Shown here: piece by piece, positions 1 to 8,953 of the stretch | Position numbering within the stretch: the stretch's first letter is position 1 | How the letters are laid out: the number at the start of each line of letters is the position of its first letter | DNA from: Sphingomonas sp. OK281 | GTDB taxonomy: Bacteria; Pseudomonadota; Alphaproteobacteria; Sphingomonadales; Sphingomonadaceae | Length of the DNA: 64,000 nucleotides | NCBI RefSeq assembly: GCF_900115295.1 | Contig: NZ_FOVZ01000003.1 | Span: 434,001-498,000, forward strand | Direction of reading: 5' to 3' | The notes under the pieces: generated by a model | Seen by the model: the letters and a program-made list of their open reading frames with translations, nothing else | Database searches by the model: none | What the model was told of the DNA's origin: nothing | Translations under genes and position numbers: made by a program

Positions 1-1
1 T

Positions 2-721
2 CTGCGGACGTTCATTTCGACGGCCGAGCCCGCCCTGAAGGCTGCGTTCGCGGATTTCCGCGCGAAGGGCATAACCAATGTCATCGTCGACCTGCGCTAC
101 AATGGCGGCGGGCTGGTCGCGACGGCGGAGTATCTCGGCGATCTGCTCGGCGCTGGGCGATCCACGTCGGACGTGTTCGACTACACGACCTTCCGTCCGG
201 AAAAGGCATCGAACAACGGCACGCGCTTCTTCGCGCCACAACCCGAATCGATTGCGCCAACCCGGATCGCCTTCATCGGTACCGGCGGTACGGCCTCGGC
301 AAGCGAACTGGTGATCAACGCGTTCACACCGTATCTCCACGCCAATGCCGCGCTGATCGGGACGAACACCTATGGCAAGCCCGTCGGCCAGATCGCGCTC
401 GACAAGCCGGCTTGCGACGATCGCCTCCGCGTGATCGCGTTCGCAACGCAGAACTCGGCACGCAACGGCAATTATTTCGATGGCTTGGCGACGACCGTCG
501 AGGCAACCTGTCGAGCCTCGGACGATATCGGCTTCCCGCTGGGCGACTCGCGTGAAGCGTCGACGCGGCGGGCGCTCGACTTCCTGGCGGGGCGCAGTTG
601 CTCGCCGATCACCAGCGATGCGAGCGCCCAGTCCGCCCGTACCACGACGAACACGCGCCAGGACCTGCTGATCTCCACCGCGCCCACGATCGCGCAACGG
701 ATGGTCCCCGGTTCGTTCTAG
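2..721 (+). CDS. S41 family peptidase, C-terminal part (5' truncated)
   Basis: The gene runs in from before the window; 239 residues are visible. They carry the core of the S41 (C-terminal processing) protease fold: a segment with RYNGGG, then GTASASE, then a conserved lysine after TYG. By family comparison the catalytic serine is the first Ser of SASE (codon at 296) and the general-base lysine is codon 377, 27 residues later, so the active site looks intact. The last ~50 residues are low in motifs. The protein is probably periplasmic or lipid-anchored, but the signal region is outside the window. The substrate is not inferable. The family call is firm. Confidence 0.88.
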   Translation: MRTFISTAEPALKAAFADFRAKGITNVIVDLRYNGGGLVATAEYLGDLLGAGRSTSDVFDYTTFRPEKASNNGTRFFAPQPESIAPTRIAFIGTGGTASASELVINAFTPYLHANAALIGTNTYGKPVGQIALDKPACDDRLRVIAFATQNSARNGNYFDGLATTVEATCRASDDIGFPLGDSREASTRRALDFLAGRSCSPITSDASAQSARTTTNTRQDLLISTAPTIAQRMVPGSF

Positions 722-868
722 GACCAGGACGGGGGAACGATGACATTGGTGAACGGACACCGAACCGATCGTCGGACGATCAAGGTTCGATGCCGTTCAG
801 CCCAGCGAAAGCTGATCCAGCCGACGGACATCGCGTGACCCTCTAAATGTGATACTCTCGCGCTGCCC

Positions 869-1894
869 ATGATTGACGTATCGATTACAGCCACTCGGCC
901 TGCTGCAACCATCCACCGTGGCATATCGGCTGCCAGCGCGAACGTGCCCGATTACGGATGGTGGATCGGCGGGGGCATGATCCTGAGCATGGCCGCGCTT
1001 GCGGTCATGATGCATGTCGCGGGCCTGGTGATCGATCCGTCGGATGCGGACAATCTGCCATTCTACGTCAGTGGCGTCGTCCTGCTGGCGCTACGCTTCG
1101 GTCTGCGCGATCGACCATGGCGCTATGCCCGTGCGGTCGCGGACTGCGCGGAATATTACGGCGTCTTCACCGTCCTCGCGCTGATGGGCGCGGTTGCCAG
1201 CTACCCGATCGCGGCATTGACGCACGGCTTCCACGATGCCGCGCTGCAACGCATCGACGCGCTGCTCCGGTTCGACTGGCTCGCCTGGTACCGGCTGGTC
1301 GCCGCGACGCCCCTCCTGCAAGCGCTCGGCCTGGCGGCGTATCGGAGCATCTACCTGACGCCCGCGATCCTGTTCGCGACCTTCGCCTTCACCGGCGACC
1401 GGGTGGCGGCCCACCGCTTTCTCGCAACGTTCTGGCTGACGGCGGTGGGGACACTGATCCTGTATACGTTCATGCCCGCGGTCGGCCCGTTCTCGTACCT
1501 CTGGCATGGCCCGATCGTCTACATGCCGGAGAGCGAGCTGTGGCAGCCGGGGCTCATTCCCGCGCTTCGGTCGCACAGCGAACGCATCGTCGATCTCGGG
1601 CATCTGCGCGGCATCGTGTCGGCGCCGAGCTTTCATGCCGCTGCGGCGACGATCTATATCCAGGCGGCATGGCGCCTGCCACGGCTGCGCTGGCCGGTAC
1701 TTGCGGTGAATACGGCGATGCTGCTCTCCACCCCGGTCGAGGGGACGCATTACCTGATCGACATCATTCTGGGCACGGCAGTCGCGCTGGCAGCGATCGC
1801 GGCGCTTCACCGGATCATGCCGCGCACCACCGGACCGCAGGCCGACACGGCAATCGGCATCACCGGCGTTGCCGCGACGCACCTCCCCCGCTAG
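869..1894 (+). CDS. PAP2-superfamily membrane protein, inositolphosphotransferase (Aur1/Ipt1)-like
   Basis: A 341-aa polytopic membrane protein with about six hydrophobic segments. Two PAP2 motifs are visible: SAPSFH at residues 251-256 and GTHYLID with His294 and Asp298. His256, His294 and Asp298 would form the phosphotransfer triad. The N-terminal CxxxxxxxSR part of classical phosphatidate phosphatases is not obvious, and the long N-terminal membrane domain resembles the Aur1/Ipt1-like branch, which transfers phospho-head groups to ceramide in fungi. In a sphingolipid-making bacterium, a role in lipid head-group or glycolipid metabolism is an inference. The gene stands 10 nt ahead of the glutathione transferase gene and may be cotranscribed with it. 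Confidence 0.8.
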   Translation: MIDVSITATRPAATIHRGISAASANVPDYGWWIGGGMILSMAALAVMMHVAGLVIDPSDADNLPFYVSGVVLLALRFGLRDRPWRYARAVADCAEYYGVFTVLALMGAVASYPIAALTHGFHDAALQRIDALLRFDWLAWYRLVAATPLLQALGLAAYRSIYLTPAILFATFAFTGDRVAAHRFLATFWLTAVGTLILYTFMPAVGPFSYLWHGPIVYMPESELWQPGLIPALRSHSERIVDLGHLRGIVSAPSFHAAAATIYIQAAWRLPRLRWPVLAVNTAMLLSTPVEGTHYLIDIILGTAVALAAIAALHRIMPRTTGPQADTAIGITGVAATHLPR

Positions 1895-1904
1895 TTCACG
1901 CAGC

Positions 1905-2576
1905 ATGAAACTGATCATCGGCAACAAGGCCTATTCCTCCTGGTCGCTGCGCGGCTGGCTCGCGTGCAAGCAGTCCGGGCTCCCGTTCGAGGAGGTCGTC
2001 GTGCCGATGTACGACGCCGATTGGGAAAAACGTCGCTCGGGCGACGAGTTCGCGCCATCGTCGGGCAAGGTACCGATCCTGTGGGACGACGACGCGGTGG
2101 TATGGGACAGCCTGGCGATCGTCGACTACCTCGCCGACAAGGTCGGACGAGACCGCTTCTGGCCCGAGGACAATGCCGCACGCGCGATGGCGCGGTCGAT
2201 GGCGGCGGAGATGCATTCGAGCTTCGCCGCGCTGCGTCGCAAGCACAGCATGAACGTGCGCCAGGTCTTCCCGGCGCGCACGCCCGACGACGACGTGCTC
2301 GTCGAATTGCAGCGGGTCATGGAGATCTGGGCGCAGGCCCGCGCACGGTTCGGTGGCGGCGGCGATTTCCTGTTCGGCCAGTTCGGCGCGGCAGACATCA
2401 TGTTCGCGCCGCTCGTCACGCGGATCGTGACGTACCAGTTGCCGATCGCGCGGTTTGCCGCCGGGTACATGCAGGCGATGTTCGAACATCCCTTCATGCA
2501 GGACTGGATCGCCGCCGCGCAGGAAGAGGAATGGGTCCTCGAACAGTTCGAGCAGCCGGTACCGACGCCTGCATGA
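1905..2576 (+). CDS. Glutathione S-transferase family protein
   Basis: A 223-aa soluble protein. The N-terminal thioredoxin-like domain begins MKLIIGNKAYSSWSLRGWL, where the SSWS segment is where GSTs place the glutathione-activating Ser/Tyr. A GKVPIL cis-proline motif and a WDSLAI segment for glutathione binding follow. The C-terminal all-helical domain fills the rest. Length and motifs match the YfcF/GstA-like bacterial class. The start at 1905 is chosen because the domain begins there; an upstream in-frame start would only add unrelated residues. Its stop overlaps the start of dapE (ATGA), so the two are probably translationally coupled. Substrate unknown. Confidence 0.85.
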   Translation: MKLIIGNKAYSSWSLRGWLACKQSGLPFEEVVVPMYDADWEKRRSGDEFAPSSGKVPILWDDDAVVWDSLAIVDYLADKVGRDRFWPEDNAARAMARSMAAEMHSSFAALRRKHSMNVRQVFPARTPDDDVLVELQRVMEIWAQARARFGGGGDFLFGQFGAADIMFAPLVTRIVTYQLPIARFAAGYMQAMFEHPFMQDWIAAAQEEEWVLEQFEQPVPTPA

Positions 2577-3709
2577 ACGGACCTATCGACCCGGTCGCGC
2601 TGACCCAGGCGTTGCTCCGCGCGGATAGCGTCACGCCCGCGCACGGTGCGGTGTTCGATGTCCTGGAGGCGGCGCTCGTCCCGCTCGGCTTCGCGGTCGA
2701 CCGGTTCACGGTCGGCGAAGCGCCCGACGGCCCGGTGGAGAATCTGCTCGCCGTGCGCGGCGATGGACCGCGGCATCTCGCGTTCGCCGGCCATGTCGAC
2801 GTCGTTCCCGCCGGCGAAGGCTGGACCGGCTCGCCCTGGTCCGGCGACGTCCGGGACGGATTGTTGTACGGTCGCGGCGCGGTCGACATGAAGGGTGCAG
2901 TCGCGGCCTTCGTCGCAGCCGCCAGTCGTAGCGATGCCCGGCGCGACGGAGGCACGCTCTCGCTCATCGTCACCGGCGACGAGGAAGGACCCGCCACCTA
3001 CGGCACCGTCGCGTTGATGGAGCGGATGGCGACACGCGGGATCGTGCCCGACCTGTGCCTGGTCGGCGAGCCGACCTCGACCGCGCGGCTCGGCGACATG
3101 GTCAAGATCGGGCGGCGTGGATCGGTCAACATCTGGATCGAGGTGGCGGGACGTCAGGGGCATGTCGCCTACCCGCACCTCGCCGACAACCCGATACCGC
3201 GGCTGATCGCGATCCTCGCGGAGATCGAGGCGGTCGTGCTCGACGAGGGTACCGACTGGTTCCAGCCGTCGAATATCGAGGTCACCGACATCACCGTCGG
3301 CAATCCCGCGCACAACGTCATCCCCGCGAAAGCGTCGGCGCGCCTCAGCATCCGGTTCAACGATCGCCACCGCGGGGCGGACCTGATCGAGCGTATCCGC
3401 GCGATCGCCGAACGCCATGCGCCGGCCGTCGCGGTGACGGGCAAGGTTTCGGGCGAAGCGTTTCTCACCCCGCCGGGCGATTTCTCGGCGCTGCTCTCGG
3501 ACGCCATCTCGGGCAGGACCGGGATCGTCCCGGAATTGTCGACGACCGGGGGAACCTCCGACGCACGCTTCCTGTCGAAGCTGTGCCCGGTCGTCGAGTT
3601 CGGCCTGATCAACGCGACCATGCACAAGGTCGACGAAGCGGTTGCGGTCGAGGATCTGCTAACGCTGACGGATATCTACGCGGATGTGATCGCTCGGGCG
3701 CTGAAGTAA
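2573..3709 (+). CDS. dapE: Succinyl-diaminopimelate desuccinylase
   Basis: A 378-aa M20-family metallohydrolase that cleaves N-succinyl-LL-2,6-diaminopimelate to succinate and LL-DAP in the lysine and peptidoglycan pathway. Visible motifs are FAGHVDVVPAG (metal His and Asp), GRGAVDMKG (bridging Asp), TGDEEGPA (catalytic Glu pair) and LSTTGGTSDARF near the C terminus. The dimerisation domain lies between. Full family length. Its ATG overlaps the GST stop by 4 nt. No other dap gene is nearby. Confidence 0.95.
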   Translation: MNGPIDPVALTQALLRADSVTPAHGAVFDVLEAALVPLGFAVDRFTVGEAPDGPVENLLAVRGDGPRHLAFAGHVDVVPAGEGWTGSPWSGDVRDGLLYGRGAVDMKGAVAAFVAAASRSDARRDGGTLSLIVTGDEEGPATYGTVALMERMATRGIVPDLCLVGEPTSTARLGDMVKIGRRGSVNIWIEVAGRQGHVAYPHLADNPIPRLIAILAEIEAVVLDEGTDWFQPSNIEVTDITVGNPAHNVIPAKASARLSIRFNDRHRGADLIERIRAIAERHAPAVAVTGKVSGEAFLTPPGDFSALLSDAISGRTGIVPELSTTGGTSDARFLSKLCPVVEFGLINATMHKVDEAVAVEDLLTLTDIYADVIARALK

Positions 3710-4036
3710 GAACAACGCTGCAAAACGTCGTCCTTCCGGCAAAAAGCCCTGCACCCCCCCAAACTTCCCGTCACCCCTGGGATGATGGGGAAGGTGAGGA
3801 AAGAGCCATCGGTCCTCGTTCGACTGCTCCGTTCTCGCTTCTTGCTAGTCCGGTGACCGCTCCTGTCCCGGTTCCCTCCTCCGATTTCCGCCCCAACTCC
3901 GATCCCAGTTTCTTATTCTGGTTCCGGTCTCTCCGTTTTCCTCCCGCTCGTGCCGAGAAGAGGCGGAGTAGCCGCTAAGGGGTATCGAGGGCCCCTCTCG
4001 AGGTACGGGTTGCCAGCGTCACCCAGCCATCGAAAC
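3710..4036. other. Intergenic stretch between convergent dapE and smr; no gene seen
   Basis: This 327-nt gap lies between two convergent stops. It is pyrimidine-rich on the plus strand in its middle. Near 3985-4001 there is a short GC palindrome (TCGAG on one side, CTCGA on the other). No reading frame in it has coding character, and I see no terminator with a T tract, no RNA gene and no match to the other repeat families of the window. Confidence 0.5.
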
Positions 4037-4663
4037 CTAGTCCCGGCCGCGGCGCAGGACGATGTACAACGCGCCCTGCCCACCGTGCCGTGGATGCGCG
4101 CCACGGACCGCGGCGATGGAGTCGGCATGACGCGAGCCCGCCAACCAGTCCGCCACCGCCGATCGGATCGCACCTCGCGCGTGTGGACGCTCGCTCTCGG
4201 GCCGCGGCGGCTTGCCGGTCACCAGCAGCAGTACGCGATCCCCTCGCGCGATCGCCCGGCCGAGGCCAACATCGAGCAACGCATGAGCCGACGCCAGCGT
4301 ATGGCCGTGCAGGTCAATGGAACTGTCCGGGAACACCGCCCCGCGCACCAGCTTTTTGTCCCAGCCGCCGTCGAGCGTGTTGGCCGTGATCGGTTTGACG
4401 ACCGGTCGCGCAACGACCGGCTTGGCGCCCGCGCGCACCGCGTACGGCGTGACGATCGTGCGGACGAGCGGCTTCACCCGCCCCATCGGCGCAGGTGGCG
4501 CCGGTACGACCTTGCCGTTGGGCCCGATCAGCGGCTTCGGCGGCGGTGGCAACGGCGGCGCGCGGTCCGGAACACGGACGGCGACCACGCGCATGGGACG
4601 AACGCTCGCCATCACCCGCGCCCATAGCTGCGCCTCGTCAGGGTTGAGGGGTCGGCCCGCCAT
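4037..4663 (-). CDS. Smr/MutS2-C-terminal domain protein
   Basis: A 208-aa protein. Residues ~1-110 are Pro/Ala-rich and probably flexible. The C-terminal half is a Smr domain: the core SSIDLHGHTLASAHALL holds the conserved DLHG motif, and a HPRHGGQGALYIVLRR end matches the HG.G..H-type second motif. Smr domains are DNA/RNA nicking endonucleases in MutS2 and stand-alone small proteins. ATG 4663 has a GGGG stretch six bases upstream; ATG 4675 is an alternative. The start lies inside the 3' end of mltA, so translation is likely coupled. The mltA-smr pairing is common in alphaproteobacteria. Confidence 0.85.
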   Translation of the reverse strand: MAGRPLNPDEAQLWARVMASVRPMRVVAVRVPDRAPPLPPPPKPLIGPNGKVVPAPPAPMGRVKPLVRTIVTPYAVRAGAKPVVARPVVKPITANTLDGGWDKKLVRGAVFPDSSIDLHGHTLASAHALLDVGLGRAIARGDRVLLLVTGKPPRPESERPHARGAIRSAVADWLAGSRHADSIAAVRGAHPRHGGQGALYIVLRRGRD

Positions 4664-6032
4664 CTTGCGCCCCATTCGCTGGACCGTTGAAACGCTGGCC
4701 GTTGAGCCGCTGGACCGTGCCGATCGGCAGCAACAGGAACGCACTGCCCCGCCCGGCCATGCCGCCCGCGGTCGACTCCGCCGCCGGGCCAGCGCCCCAG
4801 AACGTATCGAACCGGTTGCTGCCCTTGATCGCGCCGCCGGTATCCTGCGCGACCCACAAGCCGCTCGCATCCTGGCGGTCGAGCGACAGGAAGACCGGCG
4901 CACCAAGCGGTACGAACTTGACGTCGGCGGCTGCACTGACCTGACCGGTGACCGGCAAGCCGAGTGCCCCCAGCGGTGCCCCCTCCAGTTCGCGGAAGAA
5001 CACGAAGCTCTTGTTCTCGCGCATGATCGCCTGTCCCTCGGCGGGATGCGCGTGGAGCCACGCGACGATCCCCTGCATCGAGGTCTGGCCTGGCTGGAGC
5101 AACCCGCGCGACTTCATCAGCGCGCCGATGCCGGTATAGTCGCGGCCGTTCTGCGTCGCATAGCCGATCCGGAGGATCTCGCCGTCGGGCAGCCGCAGCC
5201 GCCCCGAGCCCTGGATCTGAAGGAAGAACAACTCGACCGGATCGCGCGCCCAGGCCAGAATCGGCGCCCGCCCCGTGATCGCGCCCTGCTCAATGGCGGT
5301 CCGATCGTAATACGGCACTAGGTTGCTGCGATCGACCCGACCGCGGACCTTCTTGCCCTTCAAACTTGTCGAGAATGCGCCGAGGTCGACATCGATCAGG
5401 TCGTTCGGCCGTCCGTAGATCGGCGCATACCCATCGCGGCGCTCGAGCGACCCTGCGATCTCGGGCTCGTAATAGCCGGTAGCGAACGCCTTTCCGTCGC
5501 CAACCTGCACTGCTTCGAACCATTGGGAAAAGAAATTACGAGCACTACCGCGGGGAACGGACGTGGCAGCGGTACAAGCCGGCTGCCAATCGGCGCCGCG
5601 CGTGAGGCCGGACGCGTCGGAGCGTCGCATCAACGACGGGCAACTCGTCATGAACGCCGACAACGCCGATTGCGCCTGCGTCTCGTCGATCGGCAGGCTC
5701 GCGATCGTCGGACCGACAGCGACTCCGGCGGCAGCGGCATTGATGGGTGCCAACGGCGCGACGACCGGCACCGGCAAAAGTGGTACTGCGCCGACAATCC
5801 GGGCCGGCATCTGGATGCCGCGAATATTCGGGGATGCGCCGGTATCGCGGGAGGGATGTACACGCACCGGTTCACGCGACGGCTCGCGTTCGGTCGTGCC
5901 GCCGCGATCAACCGGCGCCGGCCCCGAGCGCGGCGGCTCCACCCCACCGACACATGCGCTCAACAACAGCGACAGACCTAATCCACCGAGCGCCGCTTTT
6001 CCGAAGCGCGCCCCCCCGACGTGCATCGTCAC
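4638..6032 (-). CDS. mltA: Membrane-bound lytic murein transglycosylase A
   Basis: A 464-aa lipoprotein. The N terminus has a signal peptide ending in a lipobox (LLLSAC, Cys at about residue 27), followed by a Pro-rich spacer. The MltA domain spans roughly 110-340 (GYYEPEIAGS, IQGSGRLRL, IGYATQNGRDY). The C-terminal 3D domain carries the catalytic-type Asp in QDTGGAIKGSNRFD. It cleaves the MurNAc-GlcNAc bond with 1,6-anhydro formation, from the inner leaflet of the outer membrane. The start GTG 6032 overlaps the stop of the Tim44-like gene (GTGA); ATG 6026 is an alternative. It forms an operon with the Tim44-like gene and smr. Confidence 0.94.
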   Translation of the reverse strand: MTMHVGGARFGKAALGGLGLSLLLSACVGGVEPPRSGPAPVDRGGTTEREPSREPVRVHPSRDTGASPNIRGIQMPARIVGAVPLLPVPVVAPLAPINAAAAGVAVGPTIASLPIDETQAQSALSAFMTSCPSLMRRSDASGLTRGADWQPACTAATSVPRGSARNFFSQWFEAVQVGDGKAFATGYYEPEIAGSLERRDGYAPIYGRPNDLIDVDLGAFSTSLKGKKVRGRVDRSNLVPYYDRTAIEQGAITGRAPILAWARDPVELFFLQIQGSGRLRLPDGEILRIGYATQNGRDYTGIGALMKSRGLLQPGQTSMQGIVAWLHAHPAEGQAIMRENKSFVFFRELEGAPLGALGLPVTGQVSAAADVKFVPLGAPVFLSLDRQDASGLWVAQDTGGAIKGSNRFDTFWGAGPAAESTAGGMAGRGSAFLLLPIGTVQRLNGQRFNGPANGAQDGGPTPQP

Positions 6033-6700
6033 GCCTCGTCGGTATCCGCAAGCTTCCAGTTCGGATCGTTGCTTTTCAACGTCCGTGCGAAGGTCCAGAC
6101 GTCATGGGTCTCGACCGCGTCCGTCAGCGAGCCTGCAAGGACATTGCCCTCACCGTCACGCGTGACCGCAGCGATGTCCGCATCGAACCGTACCGTAATC
6201 CGGGCATCGCGCCCGGACACGCCGGCATCGGAGATCATCGCACGTTCGATCGAGACGAGACGGTTGTCGAGCACTTCGCCAGCCTCGATCCGGGCCGCGA
6301 TAGCGTCCGCGAACGCCGCACGAACATCGTCCTCCGCGAGATACCCGAGCTGCTCCTCGTCGCCCTTCCAGAACGCCTCCAACACCATCCGATACGCTGC
6401 CTGCGCACCTTCGAGGAACTGGCTGACGTCGAACCCGGGTTCGGCCGCGACGATCGAACGCAAGCCGGCCTCGGCTCGCAGTTCGATGTTGCGGCTGGCG
6501 ATCTCGCGTGGCTCCGGCGCCGCATCGACCGTTCGCGGAACGGCGGCGAGCGCGGGACGGTCCTCGGCCGCACGCGGCAAGGGCTGTTCATGGCCCGTCC
6601 GCTTGCCGAGCACGCTGTAGAGTCGCATCGCCAAGAAGCCTGCAACCATCGCGAGAAGAACTACGTAAAACAACCGTGCCTCCGATCTTCGGGCTAACAT
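6029..6700 (-). CDS. Tim44-like domain protein, membrane-anchored
   Basis: A 223-aa protein with one N-terminal transmembrane segment (residues ~10-30), a charged linker to ~75, and a C-terminal Tim44/TimA-like domain (residues ~80-220) ending in a W..AR......W.LADT pattern. Alphaproteobacterial relatives are ancestral to mitochondrial Tim44. They sit at the inner membrane and are thought to act near protein translocation, but a specific role is unproven. It is divergent from secB across a 140-bp gap that must hold both promoters, and it leads the operon with mltA and smr. Confidence 0.88.
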   Translation of the reverse strand: MLARRSEARLFYVVLLAMVAGFLAMRLYSVLGKRTGHEQPLPRAAEDRPALAAVPRTVDAAPEPREIASRNIELRAEAGLRSIVAAEPGFDVSQFLEGAQAAYRMVLEAFWKGDEEQLGYLAEDDVRAAFADAIAARIEAGEVLDNRLVSIERAMISDAGVSGRDARITVRFDADIAAVTRDGEGNVLAGSLTDAVETHDVWTFARTLKSNDPNWKLADTDEA

Positions 6701-6840
6701 AGGCCAAAGCTGTGCTTATTCAAACCCGCGCCCGTTGAAACGCTTGGTCGGCACTGCTACTCGCAGCGTCCTGACCGATATGAACGCGCAGGCGTGCCAC
6801 TTCGGTCCCAATCTCACGCTTCTTCGCAAGGACACGACGA

Positions 6841-7353
6841 ATGGACGATCAGGACAACGGCGTCACCACGCCCGACCAGGCTTTCGCAAACGGCGAGGAC
6901 ACGATCCCCGCGGCCGGGCTGATCTCGCAATACGTCAAGGACCTGTCGTTCGAGAATCCGAACGCCCCCGCCGTCTACCAGAACCAGACCCCGCCGGCGA
7001 TCGACGTGCAGTTCAACATCGGCGCTGCGCAGGTCGGCGACGAAGTACACGAGGTCGTGCTGAAGATCGACGTCCGCGCCGAGAGCGAAGGCCAGGTCGC
7101 GTTCATCGTCGATCTTTCGTACGCGGGCCTGTTCGGGCTGCGCAACATCCCGGCCGAGCATGTCCAGCCGTTCCTGCTGGGCGAGGCGCCGCGCCTGCTG
7201 TTCCCGTTCGCCCGCCGCGTGCTGTCGGATGCCGTACGTGACGGTGGCTTTCCGCCGCTGCTGCTTGAGCCGATCGATTTCTCGCAGCTGTACCTCCAGC
7301 AGTCCGAGCAGCAGGGCATCCAGCCCAACGTCGGCGATTTCGGCCAGGCCTGA
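6841..7353 (+). CDS. secB: Protein-export chaperone SecB
   Basis: A 170-aa cytoplasmic tetrameric chaperone that keeps preproteins unfolded and hands them to SecA. The conserved central block (YVKDLSFENPNAP, then QFNIGAAQVGDEVHEVVLKI) and the AFIVDLSYAGLF and APRLLFPFARR segments are all present, with a DFSQLY C-terminal motif. An acidic N-terminal leader and a Gln/Asn-rich tail are typical of the alphaproteobacterial form. It is 26 nt upstream of murJ and divergent from the Tim44-like gene. Confidence 0.96.
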   Translation: MDDQDNGVTTPDQAFANGEDTIPAAGLISQYVKDLSFENPNAPAVYQNQTPPAIDVQFNIGAAQVGDEVHEVVLKIDVRAESEGQVAFIVDLSYAGLFGLRNIPAEHVQPFLLGEAPRLLFPFARRVLSDAVRDGGFPPLLLEPIDFSQLYLQQSEQQGIQPNVGDFGQA

Positions 7354-7379
7354 ACGAACCGGGGGCGGAGCGCGCATAA

Positions 7380-8945
7380 ATGAACCTTACCAAGGCGCTG
7401 GGATCGGTCGGCGGGCTGACGCTCGCCAGCCGCGTCCTGGGCCTCGTGCGCGACTCGCTGTTCGCGCGGTTCGTCGGCGCCGGGTTCGCGTCCGACGCGT
7501 TCCTGATCGCGTTCCGCCTCCCCAACATGTTCCGCGCGTTGTTCGCGGAGGGGGCGTTCTCCGCGGCGTTCATCCCGATGTTCAATCGGAAGGTCGGCGA
7601 CAAGGACGGGCGCGGGCTGCCCGACGGGATCGCGTTCGCCGAGGACGCGCTGTCGGTGCTGCTGCCGACGCTGATCCTGATGACCGTGATCTTCGAACTC
7701 GCGGCGTGGCCGATGACGTGGCTGCTCACCTTCGGGTTCAACGGCGCGAGCGCAGAGCGGTTCGACTATGTCGTCCACCTGTCGCGGATCACCCTGCCCT
7801 ATCTGCTGCTGATCAGCCTCGTGTCGCTGCTCGGCGGCATCCTCAATTCGCTGCACAAGTTCTGGATCAATGCGGCGGCCCCGATCCTGCTGAACGCGAC
7901 GTTGATCGCGGCGCTGCTGCTGTTCCACGAGCATCAGCCTCTGCTGACCGCGCGCAACCAGGCGATCGCAGTCACGGTATCGGGCGCGTTACAGCTTCTG
8001 TGGCTGATCTGGGCGTGCCGCGCGTCGGGCGTGAAGCTTCGCCTCAAGCGCCCGCAGCTCAATCCCGACGTTAAAAAACTCATGGCGCTGATCTGGCCCG
8101 CTGCCGCTGGCGCGGGTGCGGTCCAGATCAATCTCGTCGTCTCGACCGCGCTCGCCGCCGCCTTGCTGCCGGCAGGATCGGTCTCGTACATCTATTTCGC
8201 GGACCGGCTGAACCAGCTCCCGCTCGGGCTGATCGGAATCGGTCTCGGCACCGTCCTGCTGCCGACGATCTCGCGCCAGCTCGGTCGCGGCGAGGATGCC
8301 GAGGCGATGGCGACGCAGAACCGCGGCATGGAACTGGCGCTGTTCCTGACCCTCCCCGCAACAGTCGCGCTGATCGTCTGCGGGGTGCCGATCGTCGGCG
8401 CGCTGTTCCAGCACGGCAAGTTCGCGCTCGACGATAGCGTGTTGACCGCGCAGGCGCTCGCCGCCTTCTCGATCGGGCTGCCGTCGTATATTCTCGTGAA
8501 GGTGCTGACGCCGGGCTATTACGCGCGTTCGGACACGCGCACGCCGGTCCGCTATGCGACGATGTCGATGGTCGTGAACCTCGTCCTCAACCTGGCCTTT
8601 ATCAAGCCGCTCGGGCACATGGGTCCGCCACTCGCCACCGCGATCGCCAGCACGGTGAACGTCGCGATGCTGTACCGTACGCTCGTCCGGCGCGGACATT
8701 TCACGCCCGACGCGCGGCTCCGGAGGCGGACGTGGCGGCTGCTCGTCGCCGCGCTGATCATGGGCGTGGTGATGTATTTCCTGAACGACCTGTTCCAGCC
8801 GTTCGTGACCGGCACCAGCATACAGCGCTGGGGAGCGATGCTGGTGCTGGTGACGACCGGCGGGGTCGTCTATGCGATCGCGACATTGCTCACCGGCGCG
8901 TTCCGGCTGGGCGACATCTCCACGCTATTGCGTCGTTCCAGATAG
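7380..8945 (+). CDS. murJ: Lipid II flippase MurJ
   Basis: A 521-aa MOP-superfamily membrane protein with about 14 hydrophobic segments. The N-terminal signature is intact (GLTLASRVLGLVRD, then DAFLIAFRLPNMFRALFAEGA), as is the conserved ISLVSLLGGILNS region. MurJ moves lipid-linked peptidoglycan precursor across the inner membrane. The gene is in line with secB (26 nt upstream) and trpS (8 nt downstream), so the three probably share a transcript. Confidence 0.96.
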   Translation: MNLTKALGSVGGLTLASRVLGLVRDSLFARFVGAGFASDAFLIAFRLPNMFRALFAEGAFSAAFIPMFNRKVGDKDGRGLPDGIAFAEDALSVLLPTLILMTVIFELAAWPMTWLLTFGFNGASAERFDYVVHLSRITLPYLLLISLVSLLGGILNSLHKFWINAAAPILLNATLIAALLLFHEHQPLLTARNQAIAVTVSGALQLLWLIWACRASGVKLRLKRPQLNPDVKKLMALIWPAAAGAGAVQINLVVSTALAAALLPAGSVSYIYFADRLNQLPLGLIGIGLGTVLLPTISRQLGRGEDAEAMATQNRGMELALFLTLPATVALIVCGVPIVGALFQHGKFALDDSVLTAQALAAFSIGLPSYILVKVLTPGYYARSDTRTPVRYATMSMVVNLVLNLAFIKPLGHMGPPLATAIASTVNVAMLYRTLVRRGHFTPDARLRRRTWRLLVAALIMGVVMYFLNDLFQPFVTGTSIQRWGAMLVLVTTGGVVYAIATLLTGAFRLGDISTLLRRSR

Positions 8946-8953
8946 GTTTTCCC

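Noticed and set aside
740..838. 32-codon frame with GGGGG upstream between the S41 protease and PAP2 genes
   Set aside because: Basic, no hydrophobic segment or motif, and the G run is common in this DNA; not enough to call a gene.
4317..5321. Long plus-strand frame opposite mltA and smr
   Set aside because: Composition is that of an antisense shadow, and both minus-strand genes have clear motifs.
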